Shown here: in pieces, positions 26,516 to 33,832 of the stretch
Layout: the number at the start of each line of letters is the position of its first letter
Numbering within the stretch: position 1 is the first letter of the stretch
Origin: Clostridia bacterium
GTDB taxonomy: Bacteria; Bacillota; Clostridia; Lachnospirales; JAOARL01
Direction: 5' to 3'
Assembly (NCBI GenBank): GCA_025210555.1
Contig: JAOARL010000033.1
Span: 34,151 to 98,150 of the forward strand
Length of the DNA: 64,000 bases
Notes under the pieces: generated by a model
What the model was told of the DNA's origin: nothing
Databases searched by the model: none
What the model saw: the letters and a program-made list of their open reading frames with translations, nothing else
Translations under genes and position numbers: made by a program

Positions 26516-27826
26516 TCACTCATTTTGTAATATATTTTGCATCTTTTCCATGATTTCTTCAAATCCAAAAAACTCATGCGTCTTTTGTTGAAGTAATTCT
26601 TTTACCAGTCCAATTTTTTCTATTGCATAATCAATTTCAGGATTACTACCTTTTGAATAGGCTCCTATATTTATTAGGTCCTCTGCATCATTATATACCG
26701 CTAAAACCTTTTTAACTTCAAATGACATATCTTTATGTTCTTGCGTTACAACATCCCCCATAACTCTTGATACACTTTCAAGAACAGATATTGCCGGATA
26801 ATGGTTTTTATTTGCAAGTTTTCTTGATAAAACTATATGTCCATCAAGTATCCCTCTTGCTGTATCTGTTACTGGTTCAGATAAATCATCCCCTTCAACA
26901 AGAACAGTATATAATCCTGTTATAGACCCTTTATGTGAAGTTCCTGCTCTTTCTAATAGTTTCGGCATAACTGCAAAAACCGAAGGAGTATAACCCTTTG
27001 AAACTGGTGGTTCTCCAATTGCAAGTCCAATTTCTCTTTGTGCCATTGAATATCTAGTTAATGAATCCATCATTAAAAGAACATCTTTACCTTGATCTCT
27101 GAAATATTCTGCCACTGCTGTAGCCGTTTCTGCAGCTTTCTTTCTAATAAGTGCTGGTTTATCTGAAGTAGCCACGATAAGAACAGATCTTTTAAGACCT
27201 TCTTCGCCTAAATCTTTTTCAATAAATTCTCTTACCTCTCTACCACGCTCTCCTATAAGTGCTATTACATTTATATCAGCAAGTGTATTTCTTGCAATCA
27301 TACCTAAGAGCGTACTCTTTCCTACACCTGATCCTGCAAATATACCAACTCTTTGCCCTTTTCCAATTGTAAGCATACTATCTATAGCTTTAACACCTAG
27401 AAGAAGTTTTTCAGAAATTCTAGCCCTTGTTAATGGATCCGGAGATTCGTTAGTAACACTGTATTTAGCTTTATAATCAAAATCGCCCTTACCATCTATT
27501 GGATTTCCAAGTCCGTCTATAACTCTTCCAAGAAGTCCTTCACCAACCTTAATTTTAAGATCATCTCTAGTTGCTTCTACAACACTACCTGATGATATTC
27601 CTTCCATAGTTCCATATGGCATTAAAAGTATTTTACCTTCTTTAAATCCAACTACTTCTGCCTTAATAACATTATTATTTATGGCAGCTTTTACATCACA
27701 AATTTCCCCAATACTTGAGGCTGGTCCATCTGATTCTATTGTAAGTCCTACTACCTTTGAAACCTTTCCGTAATGCTTTGAAAGGTCACTATTTATAACT
27801 TCTTTATACTTACTTAAATTTAGCAT
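26516..27826 (-). CDS. fliI: Flagellar export ATPase FliI
   Basis: 436 residues from the ATG at 27826; an upstream in-frame TTG at 27841 has a worse-placed ribosome site. It has the Walker A motif GIFAGSGVGKST (about 165), Walker B (DVLLMMDSLTRYS) and the F1-ATPase beta-like fold. It powers or regulates protein export with FliH and FliJ. A terminator for fliH and a promoter-like sequence lie immediately upstream. Confidence 0.95.
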   Translation of the reverse strand: MLNLSKYKEVINSDLSKHYGKVSKVVGLTIESDGPASSIGEICDVKAAINNNVIKAEVVGFKEGKILLMPYGTMEGISSGSVVEATRDDLKIKVGEGLLGRVIDGLGNPIDGKGDFDYKAKYSVTNESPDPLTRARISEKLLLGVKAIDSMLTIGKGQRVGIFAGSGVGKSTLLGMIARNTLADINVIALIGERGREVREFIEKDLGEEGLKRSVLIVATSDKPALIRKKAAETATAVAEYFRDQGKDVLLMMDSLTRYSMAQREIGLAIGEPPVSKGYTPSVFAVMPKLLERAGTSHKGSITGLYTVLVEGDDLSEPVTDTARGILDGHIVLSRKLANKNHYPAISVLESVSRVMGDVVTQEHKDMSFEVKKVLAVYNDAEDLINIGAYSKGSNPEIDYAIEKIGLVKELLQQKTHEFFGFEEIMEKMQNILQNE

Positions 27827-27862
27827 TATATTATCTTCCAATCCTATATTTTCTTTTACTAT

Positions 27863-27891
27863 ATTATAAACTTTATCATAAATTTATACAA
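27863..27891 (-). promoter_or_regulatory. Candidate sigma-A promoter for fliI
   Basis: Minus strand: TTGTAT (27886-27891), a 17-base spacer, TATAAT (27863-27868). It directly follows the fliH terminator and lies about 37 bases before the fliI start. The -10 is perfect and the -35 matches 4 of 6. Confidence 0.5.
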
Positions 27892-27892
27892 A

Positions 27893-27918
27893 CAAAAAAG
27901 TGCTATATAAGCACTTTT
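27893..27918 (-). terminator. Intrinsic terminator after fliH
   Basis: AAAAGTGCT-TATAT-AGCACTTTT (arms 27896-27904 and 27910-27918), followed on the minus strand by a T-rich run. It starts just after the fliH stop codon at 27922. Confidence 0.8.
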
Positions 27919-27921
27919 AAA

Positions 27922-28557
27922 TTAATTTTTTATTGTTTCACTATCCATTTTTTGATATAGCGTTTCAAGTTGAGATTTAATGCTATAATCCATGCTTCCA
28001 AATTCAGTATCTATAATACAACTTTCATCTGCTAAACTCGGATCTTTAACTAGCTCAAAATCAACTCCTATAAGTTCCTCTTTCAATACATTTAGATTTT
28101 CAGCTAAAATCCCATAATCTTTATCCGAAACCCTTACTTTTATGTTTTTCTTTCCTATCATATTAGATAAAGAACATTTAGTTAATGCAATTATTTTTTC
28201 ATCATAGTTCATAACTTCACTACCTAATAAATTAGAGCAAACATTTTTTATAAGATCAACAACTTCTAATTCCGTTTCTATTAGAATTTGTTTCTTTTCT
28301 TCTAAAACTGTATCTAATTCATTTTGAGCTTGAAGCATATATCCCTCAGCTTTAAGTCTAAGCTTCTCAGCTTCTATTTCTCCCTTTGCATAACCTTCTT
28401 CATAGGCTCTTTTTCTTATCTCTTCTGCTTCTTTATGAGCTGCATCGACAACCATCTCATCTTTTGTCATTATCACTTCTTCTACTCTCTCGGCAGATAA
28501 ATCCAATGCATCTTCATTATCAACACTTACATACGTACATTTAATAACACTAGACAA
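27922..28557 (-). CDS. fliH: Flagellar export ATPase regulator FliH
   Basis: 211 residues. After about 30 N-terminal residues comes a long coiled coil (about 35-100) rich in Glu and Ala with spaced Gly (YEEGYAKGEIEAEKL, a FliH GxxxG-like zone). The C-terminal globular domain (about 105-205) resembles the V-type ATPase E subunit. It holds FliI and docks it at the C-ring. It overlaps fliG by eight bases and ends at a terminator. Confidence 0.9.
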   Translation of the reverse strand: MSSVIKCTYVSVDNEDALDLSAERVEEVIMTKDEMVVDAAHKEAEEIRKRAYEEGYAKGEIEAEKLRLKAEGYMLQAQNELDTVLEEKKQILIETELEVVDLIKNVCSNLLGSEVMNYDEKIIALTKCSLSNMIGKKNIKVRVSDKDYGILAENLNVLKEELIGVDFELVKDPSLADESCIIDTEFGSMDYSIKSQLETLYQKMDSETIKN

Positions 28558-29563
28558 CTAACTCATCTCCTCCACCTCTAGAGATAATAATTTCTCCAGA
28601 ATCTTCAAGTTTTCTTATAATATTAACAATCTTTTGTTGTGCATCTTCAACTTCTTTAAGTCTAATAGGTCCCATGAATTCCATATCTTCTTTAATCATG
28701 TCCGCAAGTCTTGATGAAATATTCTTGAATAATAAATCTTTTACATCATCATTTGCACCTTTAAGGGCAATTGCAAGATCTTTATTATCAACTTCTCTAA
28801 GAATTCTTTGAATTGAATGATCATCAAGCGTAAGAATATCCTCAAATACAAACATTTTCTTTCTAATCTCTTCTGCAAGCTCTGTATCATCAATTTCAAG
28901 AGCCTCCATAATATTTTTCTCTGTACCTCTATCAACTGTATTTAAAATATCTACTATCGCATCTACTCCTCCAATAGAAGTATAATCATCTGTAGCAATA
29001 GATGATATCTTTTTTTCAAGTACTTTTTCAACATCTTTGACAATCTCTGGCGACGTTCTATCCATAAGCGCAATTCTTCTTGCTACATCTGACTGTTGCT
29101 CAGCTGAAAGCTCTGATAAAACTGCTGCAGCTTGATCTCTCTTCAAATAAGAAAGAACCAACGCTATTGTTTGCGGATGTTCATTTTGTATAAAGTTTAA
29201 AAGTTGTGATGGATCTGTTTTTCTTGCAAAATCAAATGGTCTAACTTGAAGAGATGACATAAGTCTAGTTATTATAGACTCTGCTTCTTCTGCACCAAGT
29301 GCTTTTTCTAAAAGTTCCTGTGCGTAGTTAATACCACCTTCTGCAATATACTGTTGAGCTAAACAAATCTCATGAAACTCTTCTAAAACTTCTTCTTTCT
29401 TTGCCGGATTAACAGTTTGAGTATTTGCAATCTCAAGTGTTATTTGCTCTATTTCTTCTTCTTTTAAATATTTAAAAACTTCTGAGCTTCGCTCTGGTCC
29501 CAGTGTTATTAGGAGCATAGCTGCTTTTTGCTTACCATTAATGCGTTCTTCTCTTCCAGCCAT
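28550..29563 (-). CDS. fliG: Flagellar motor switch protein FliG
   Basis: 337 residues, the usual length. The N-terminal domain binds FliF, the middle domain has the EHPQT motif (FIQNEHPQTIALVLSYL, about 126-142), and the C-terminal torque domain (about 235-335) includes DDHSIQRILREVDNKDLAIALKGA. It transmits stator force to the rotor. It starts five bases after fliF. Confidence 0.97.
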   Translation of the reverse strand: MAGREERINGKQKAAMLLITLGPERSSEVFKYLKEEEIEQITLEIANTQTVNPAKKEEVLEEFHEICLAQQYIAEGGINYAQELLEKALGAEEAESIITRLMSSLQVRPFDFARKTDPSQLLNFIQNEHPQTIALVLSYLKRDQAAAVLSELSAEQQSDVARRIALMDRTSPEIVKDVEKVLEKKISSIATDDYTSIGGVDAIVDILNTVDRGTEKNIMEALEIDDTELAEEIRKKMFVFEDILTLDDHSIQRILREVDNKDLAIALKGANDDVKDLLFKNISSRLADMIKEDMEFMGPIRLKEVEDAQQKIVNIIRKLEDSGEIIISRGGGDELVV

Positions 29564-29568
29564 CTATA

Positions 29569-31170
29569 TCACTCCCACTCATCACTTAGCCAATTTTTAA
29601 GTAGCTGCGCTACAGCTTCTGGTTTTTCATCTACAAATTTTTCTACCTGTCTTTTTACTCTAGAATCTTTAACTTCTATAGCTTCTACTTCTTCATTTTC
29701 TGCAACCTGATTAATAGTTCCACCTGTAACTTGTCTTTCTCTTGTACTTAAAAGAGAATCTACAGCTATTATTTCATCAGGCTCTGACTTTTTAATTAAG
29801 GCATATACAAAAACCGTAACTAATATAAACATAATTCCCAAGAATATATAATTTTCAACTGGTTTATTCTCTGTCATCTTAGCTACAAATATTGGTTTTA
29901 CATAAGCATTTATAACTACATCATTTATCCCTGTTGATTTTCTAACTGCTGATACTATTCCATCATCAACATTCATTTTTTGCATATCTTCAGCTTGCTT
30001 ATTAAGCTTAAACTCATTCCAAGTTTTGTCTGCAAGTTCTCCTCTTGTTTCCATAATTTCTTCATCATATACTTCATATTTATACGCAGTTATAGCTATT
30101 GAAGATTGATCCTTCTTAACTATTCCTTGTGCTTTCTCAACTTCTGATACTGTTGAATTAACTACATAATCGTATTTTTTAGTTTCATCGTCTTTTTTGT
30201 TTCTATTGCTACTTCCATTCAAGTCTGCACCAGTTCCATCGTTAGCTCCCAGTCCTGTTTCTCCTGAACCAGTTGTAGTTTCTTGACTACTCTTTGATGT
30301 ATCTTCACTAGTCATTAGTCCTTTTTTGCTTCCATCAATTGGACTACTATATTCTGTTATTTGTTGTTTTACTTTATCAAAATCCATTTCAATAGTAACT
30401 CCAACAACAACTTCTTGATATATTCCTGTTAACTGTTCTTTAACTTTTCTTTTTAATTTATCTTCATTTGCGGCTCTTACCTCATCATGAGCTGTAAGCT
30501 GCATATCTTCACTATCTCCTGAATATAAAAGTCTAGCATTATGATCACTCATGCTTATATTATCTTTCTTAACTCCAGAACTTCTAGCAACGTGATTTAC
30601 AATTGCACTAATTTGTTCTTTATTTAAATCTCTTCTAAGAGTAAGCTGCACACTAGCACTTGATTCTTCATCCGTATCTATAAAAAATTGTGTGTCATCT
30701 GGTAAATTCAATTGAACTTTAGCTGCATATATAGCATCATACTCTTTTAATATATCTTCAATTTCCGTTTCTTTTGCTTGTTTTAACATTTCTTTTATCT
30801 CAACATTTGTTCTACCTATTCCTGTTGAATTGAAGGCATCTGTATATGTAAATCCATCATCAATTTTTTCATTCTTAAGTATTACGCTCGCTCTACCAAG
30901 ATCTCCTTTTTTCACCTTAATAAAACCTGATGATATCTCATATTCCATACCACTCGAACTAAGAGCAGTTTCTATCCTTCCAATTTTCTCAGGCGTTAAT
31001 GCTTCGTTTGTTAAGTTAACCATTTCTGGTCTTGAAGCAACATATATAATTATGAAAAATACAATAGATACAAAACCTATTGTAAAAATTAATTTAGCTC
31101 TTTGAACTGGATTAAGTTTAAGCCAAACTTCTGTTATTAACTTTGATACATTCGCTAAAGATTCTTGCAT
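29569..31170 (-). CDS. fliF: MS-ring protein FliF
   Basis: 533 residues. Two membrane helices (about 25-45 and 443-462) flank the ring-building YscJ/FliF domains. A low-complexity Ser/Thr/Gly/Asn stretch (about 285-325) is the usual disordered insertion. The C-terminal ~40 residues (VEKFVDEKPEAVAQLLKNWLSDEWE) bind FliG. It forms the MS ring, the first structure assembled. It lies in the normal fliE-fliF-fliG order. Confidence 0.97.
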   Translation of the reverse strand: MQESLANVSKLITEVWLKLNPVQRAKLIFTIGFVSIVFFIIIYVASRPEMVNLTNEALTPEKIGRIETALSSSGMEYEISSGFIKVKKGDLGRASVILKNEKIDDGFTYTDAFNSTGIGRTNVEIKEMLKQAKETEIEDILKEYDAIYAAKVQLNLPDDTQFFIDTDEESSASVQLTLRRDLNKEQISAIVNHVARSSGVKKDNISMSDHNARLLYSGDSEDMQLTAHDEVRAANEDKLKRKVKEQLTGIYQEVVVGVTIEMDFDKVKQQITEYSSPIDGSKKGLMTSEDTSKSSQETTTGSGETGLGANDGTGADLNGSSNRNKKDDETKKYDYVVNSTVSEVEKAQGIVKKDQSSIAITAYKYEVYDEEIMETRGELADKTWNEFKLNKQAEDMQKMNVDDGIVSAVRKSTGINDVVINAYVKPIFVAKMTENKPVENYIFLGIMFILVTVFVYALIKKSEPDEIIAVDSLLSTRERQVTGGTINQVAENEEVEAIEVKDSRVKRQVEKFVDEKPEAVAQLLKNWLSDEWE

Positions 31171-31192
31171 TTACTGCACACCCCATTCATTT

Positions 31193-31501
31193 CTATACTT
31201 GCATTCTCATTATCTCATTATAAGCATCTAATACTTTATTTCTTACTTCTGACGTAAATTGTATTGCTATGTTAGCTTTTTCTTGAGCAATAACTACGCT
31301 ATGAATATTATCATGCTTACCTGCTATAAAATCTTCTGCTAATTTATTTGCTTTAATTTCTAAATTATTAGCATTATTAACAGTTGACATAGCAGCATTG
31401 TAGAAATCTTCAAATGTGCTTCCACTATCTTTTTTATTAACTGAACTAGGATTAATTAGATTATTACTAACTCCACCTACTATATTATTAGTTATCATCA
31501 T
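31193..31501 (-). CDS. fliE: Flagellar hook-basal body adaptor FliE
   Basis: 102 residues, with the conserved FEDFYNAAMSTVNNANNLEIKANKLAEDFIAGK and C-terminal AQEKANIAIQFTSEVRNKVLDAYNEIMRMQV pattern. FliE joins the MS ring and export gate to the rod. It sits between flgC and fliF. Confidence 0.95.
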   Translation of the reverse strand: MMITNNIVGGVSNNLINPSSVNKKDSGSTFEDFYNAAMSTVNNANNLEIKANKLAEDFIAGKHDNIHSVVIAQEKANIAIQFTSEVRNKVLDAYNEIMRMQV

Positions 31502-31512
31502 AGCCCCCTATA

Positions 31513-31941
31513 CTATTTACCAATATTTAAAGCTTTCATCGCCATTGATTTAGTTGCATTCATTGCTGTTATATTAGCTTCATAAGCTCTTGAAGCTGTC
31601 ATCATGTTTACCATTTCCTCTAACACATCTACATTAGGCATAAGTACATAACCATCATCATCTGCATCTGGATGTTTTGGATCATAAACTTTCTTAAAGT
31701 TTTTATCTTCAACTATCCCATCTACTTTTACTCCATTTAATTCATCTAACTTCCCATTTAAAATATTACCGAAGTTACCACTTTTATCTTCTGCAAATAA
31801 TACGCTTTTCTTTTTATAAGGCGTTCCATCTGCTGTTCTTGTTACATTTGCTTTTGCTATATTTTCAGATATTACATCCATTCTTAATCTTTCTGCATAA
31901 AGACCTGAACTACTAACATCTAACGAACTCATAAAAGACAT
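31513..31941 (-). CDS. flgC: Flagellar rod protein FlgC
   Basis: 142 residues with the N-terminal SLDVSSSGLYAERLRMDVISENIAKANVT and C-terminal VNMMTASRAYEANITAMNATKSMAMKALNIGK rod signatures. It forms part of the proximal rod with FlgB. It lies 11 bases after flgB. Confidence 0.96.
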   Translation of the reverse strand: MSFMSSLDVSSSGLYAERLRMDVISENIAKANVTRTADGTPYKKKSVLFAEDKSGNFGNILNGKLDELNGVKVDGIVEDKNFKKVYDPKHPDADDDGYVLMPNVDVLEEMVNMMTASRAYEANITAMNATKSMAMKALNIGK

Positions 31942-31952
31942 CTAACTTCCCC

Positions 31953-32294
31953 CTATCTTAAAACTGATTTTATTCTTTCCATTTTACTTGAAACTTGTCT
32001 AATCATAGCATTGTATCTAATTGTATTTTTAGCAAGCTCTGCCATTTCTTTATCTATAACTACATTATTGCCATCTATTCTTCCTTCTACTATACTCAAG
32101 TCCTTTTCAACTGAAGCATCTACATCCGAGATATTCTTTCCCGCTGCTTGGAGGTATTCTTCAAACTTTACCTCACTTCTTTTGTATCCCGGCGTATTAA
32201 CATTTGCTATATTTTGATTTATTACTTTATTTCGCATAGCTGCAACATCTAAAGCTTTTTCATCGCTTCTAAACATATTATCTAAATTAAGCAT
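31953..32294 (-). CDS. flgB: Flagellar rod protein FlgB
   Basis: 113 residues with the family motif VINQNIANVNTPGYKRSEVKFEEYL (about 25-49). It is a proximal rod subunit. It opens the flagellar operon, with two promoter-like sequences (one sigma-A and one sigma-28 type) in the 100 bases upstream, and a good AAAGGAG site. Confidence 0.96.
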   Translation of the reverse strand: MLNLDNMFRSDEKALDVAAMRNKVINQNIANVNTPGYKRSEVKFEEYLQAAGKNISDVDASVEKDLSIVEGRIDGNNVVIDKEMAELAKNTIRYNAMIRQVSSKMERIKSVLR

Positions 32295-32331
32295 AAATAC
32301 TCCTTTCTACATCCATTCCATATTATTTAAT

Positions 32332-32360
32332 ATTTTACACTACTATATAATAGTTGTAAA
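32332..32360 (-). promoter_or_regulatory. Sigma-A promoter for flgB operon
   Basis: Minus strand: TTTACA (32355-32360), 17-base spacer, TAAAAT (32332-32337), about 37 bases before the flgB start. Five of six and five of six matches. Confidence 0.6.
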
Positions 32361-32374
32361 TACTTTCACGTATT

Positions 32375-32402
32375 ATATCGGCTATATTTTACAATTTATT
32401 TA
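32375..32402 (-). promoter_or_regulatory. Sigma-28 (FliA/SigD) promoter for flgB operon
   Basis: Minus strand: TAAA (32399-32402), 16-base spacer, GCCGATAT (32375-32382). This matches the Bacillus sigma-D consensus fully; a second TAAA gives a 12-base spacer. It overlaps the stop codon of the upstream gene. The sequence strength is clear; activity is inferred. Confidence 0.7.
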
Positions 32403-32875
32403 CCCATATATTCATTAACTCTTTCTTCTTGTGTTTTCATACTATCTTTAGAAGAATTCACTGCATTTACAAAGGCATCTATGTGTTTTTGACTCATTCC
32501 AATTTCTGGTAAAAGATTTGCATTATCATTAACAACTTTTACCCTATTAGATGGTTTTACTTCAACAGTTTCATCCTGTGATTCATCCTTTTTTTGAATA
32601 TCTTCAACTACATCCAAGTTTTCTCCAAACATTTTATCAATAGATTCTTGAGCATTATTTATAGGATTAACCCTTTCCGCTATAGCTGCAACAACAGCTG
32701 GATCTGGCTTAACATCACTTAACTTGAATGGTTCTCCAAAATTAATATTTGCTTTTTCATGTACAATTCCTGCTTTACCACATTTATTATATTTATACTT
32801 AGAATCTTTTTTACGATTGTGTACTACAACTTGTTCATTTTCTTCTTCACCATTATTCATTTTTATATCTGCCAT
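32396..32875 (-). CDS. Unknown soluble protein between codY and flgB
   Basis: 159 residues, acidic, with no signal peptide or membrane segment. The N-terminal third is polar (Asn, Glu, Lys) with one Cys. The middle has a Pro-rich FGEPFKLSDVKPDPAVVAAIAERVNP segment and the C-terminus a predicted amphipathic helix (SQKHIDAFVNAVNSSKDSM). I recognise no family; it is not FlgM-like. The ATG at 32875 is chosen because GAGGTGAG precedes it at good distance, while the upstream in-frame GTG lies within that site. It follows codY and its terminator, and its end carries the flgB sigma-28 promoter, so a role in flagellar control is possible but unproven. Confidence 0.6.
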   Translation of the reverse strand: MADIKMNNGEEENEQVVVHNRKKDSKYKYNKCGKAGIVHEKANINFGEPFKLSDVKPDPAVVAAIAERVNPINNAQESIDKMFGENLDVVEDIQKKDESQDETVEVKPSNRVKVVNDNANLLPEIGMSQKHIDAFVNAVNSSKDSMKTQEERVNEYMGK

Positions 32876-32932
32876 GTCCACTCACCTCTTCCATTTCCTT
32901 TATTTTACACGCTTTTAAGCTTTTTTTCAAAT

Positions 32933-32956
32933 AAAAAAATGCGCATATACGCATTT
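32933..32956 (-). terminator. Intrinsic terminator after codY
   Basis: AATGCG-TATATG-CGCATT (32939-32956), followed by TTTTTTTAT on the minus strand, ten bases after the codY stop. Confidence 0.8.
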
Positions 32957-32965
32957 AATTATAAA

Positions 32966-33754
32966 TTATTCACTCTTTATTTTAGCAAGTTCATCAATAA
33001 GCAAGTCATTAAGCACTTTTATATAAGTCCCCTTCATACCTAATGATCTACATTCAACTACTCCAGCACTCTCAAACTTTCTAAGTGCATTTACAATAAC
33101 AGATCTTGTAATACCTACTTTGTCAGCTATTTTACTAGCGACAAGCAGACCTTCTGTTCCTTCTAATTCATTGAATATATGCATTACCGCTTCAAGCTCT
33201 GAATAAGATAAAGTTCCTATTGCTGATTTAACAATTGTGCTTTTTCTTATTTCATTAGCATTTCTTTTTTCTTCTTCTCTTAAAATTTCAAGTCCTATCA
33301 CTGTAGCACCATACTCAGCTAGAATTATGTCTTCTTCTACAAACTCTGTTCCAAATTTATATAATAAAACTGTTCCTATTCTATCTCCTGATGCCATCAT
33401 TGGTGCTATCGTTGCAAACATATTTTTCACATTATGATTAAATACGTCTTTAACTGGAAAATCTTCAATTTCCATATTTTCACTTGTTGTTAACTCTGAT
33501 AATAATAACTTATTAAATCTTTCATCAACAAAATCGCCCTTGAACATATCTGATTCTGCGAATAAGCTCTCGTCTGTTTCACTTAAAGAAAGTCCTAAAA
33601 TTTCCCCTTTTTTACTAATAACCATTACATTAACTCTTAAAAGTCTACCTAATAAATTGCACATATCATCAAAAACTACTGGTTCTGTACCATTTATTTG
33701 AAGTAATGAATGGATCTTTCTCATTCTTTCTAACAACGAATTTTTCATATTCAT
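32966..33754 (-). CDS. codY: Global nutrient regulator CodY
   Basis: 262 residues, standard length. An N-terminal GAF domain (to about 155) senses branched-chain amino acids. A helical linker leads to the winged helix (about 185-255) with ASKIADKVGITRSVIVNALRKFESAGVVE as the DNA-binding helix. In Bacillus, CodY represses the adjacent fla/che operon among others; the same codY-flgB neighbourhood is kept here with one extra gene between. A candidate CodY site lies in its own leader. Confidence 0.96.
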   Translation of the reverse strand: MNMKNSLLERMRKIHSLLQINGTEPVVFDDMCNLLGRLLRVNVMVISKKGEILGLSLSETDESLFAESDMFKGDFVDERFNKLLLSELTTSENMEIEDFPVKDVFNHNVKNMFATIAPMMASGDRIGTVLLYKFGTEFVEEDIILAEYGATVIGLEILREEEKRNANEIRKSTIVKSAIGTLSYSELEAVMHIFNELEGTEGLLVASKIADKVGITRSVIVNALRKFESAGVVECRSLGMKGTYIKVLNDLLIDELAKIKSE

Positions 33755-33773
33755 CCTCCCTAGTTAAAACACT

Positions 33774-33788
33774 CTTTTTCAGAATATT
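33774..33788 (-). promoter_or_regulatory. Candidate CodY box in the codY leader
   Basis: Minus-strand AATATTCTGAAAAAG matches AATTTTCWGAAAATT at 12 of 15 positions with an intact TTCTGAAAA core. It lies just downstream of the predicted codY transcription start, suggesting autorepression. The AT-rich background makes chance matches common. Confidence 0.4.
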
Positions 33789-33803
33789 TTAAAATATATA
33801 AAT

Positions 33804-33832
33804 ATAGTATCACTTTTGTTTTTAAATTACAA
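33804..33832 (-). promoter_or_regulatory. Candidate sigma-A promoter for codY
   Basis: Minus strand: TTGTAA (33827-33832), 17-base spacer, TACTAT (33804-33809). It overlaps the topA stop codon. Confidence 0.5.
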
